Under the pieces are notes generated by a model that searched no databases, was not told the DNA's origin, and saw nothing but the letters and a program-made list of their open reading frames with translations. From Winogradskyella sp. (GTDB lineage Bacteria; Bacteroidota; Bacteroidia; Flavobacteriales; Flavobacteriaceae), in assembly GCA_030149115.1 (NCBI GenBank), contig JASBSE010000304.1:1-16212 (forward strand): DNA of 16,212 bases. Direction: 5' to 3'. A program made the translations under genes and the position numbers. Below, piece by piece: positions 16,204 through 16,212 of this stretch; position 1 is the first letter of the stretch, and every line of letters begins with the position of its first letter.

Positions 16204-16212
16204 CATTTGTAC

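Overview
The window looks like chromosomal DNA of a marine-type member of the Flavobacteriaceae (Bacteroidota). The grounds are the low G+C content, a SusC/SusD pair, Bacteroidota-style lipoprotein signals with acidic residues just after the cysteine, a type IX secretion C-terminal sorting domain, and upstream elements of the TAnnTTTG promoter class. A genus cannot be assigned from the sequence alone.

Positions 1-8668, minus strand, hold a polysaccharide utilization locus. In transcription order it runs SusC-like TonB-dependent transporter, SusD-like lipoprotein, a multimodular surface glycan-binding lipoprotein (two PKD-like domains, a CBM-like domain and two tandem copies of a cysteine-containing module), a GH16 endo-glucanase lipoprotein, and a GH3 beta-glucosidase cut by the window edge. 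Gaps between genes are only 1-12 bp, so this is almost certainly one operon. The GH16 active-site signature together with GH3 points to laminarin or a related beta-1,3-glucan. The model is: GH16 cuts the glucan at the cell surface, the binding protein and SusD capture the pieces, SusC imports them, and GH3 releases glucose.

Upstream of susC (8669-8903) lies a short control region with a perfect 18-bp palindrome and a pair of 10-bp direct repeats spaced 21 bp. Next (8904-11708, minus) is a membrane-spanning one-component regulator with a periplasmic Reg_prop/Y_Y_Y sensor, one transmembrane helix, a coiled coil and a LuxR-type HTH. It is the obvious candidate controller of the locus.

Further upstream (11881-14124, minus) is a 747-residue secreted protein with a T9SS type A sorting domain, of the flavobacterial cell-surface kind and unknown function. 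After a 430-bp divergent intergenic region, the plus strand carries a two-gene operon (14555-16139): a 2-dehydro-3-deoxygalactonokinase and a KDPG/KDPGal-type aldolase, overlapping by 8 bp and closed by a clear intrinsic terminator. This pair would turn 2-keto-3-deoxy-galactonate (from galactonate or from 3,6-anhydrogalactose of red-algal galactans) into pyruvate and glyceraldehyde 3-phosphate. It is a different sugar route from the glucan locus.

Most of the window is a recognisable type of locus. The items most worth a second look are the module shared between the GH16 enzyme and the binding protein, including its in-frame 483-bp tandem duplication, and the candidate operator DNA in front of susC.
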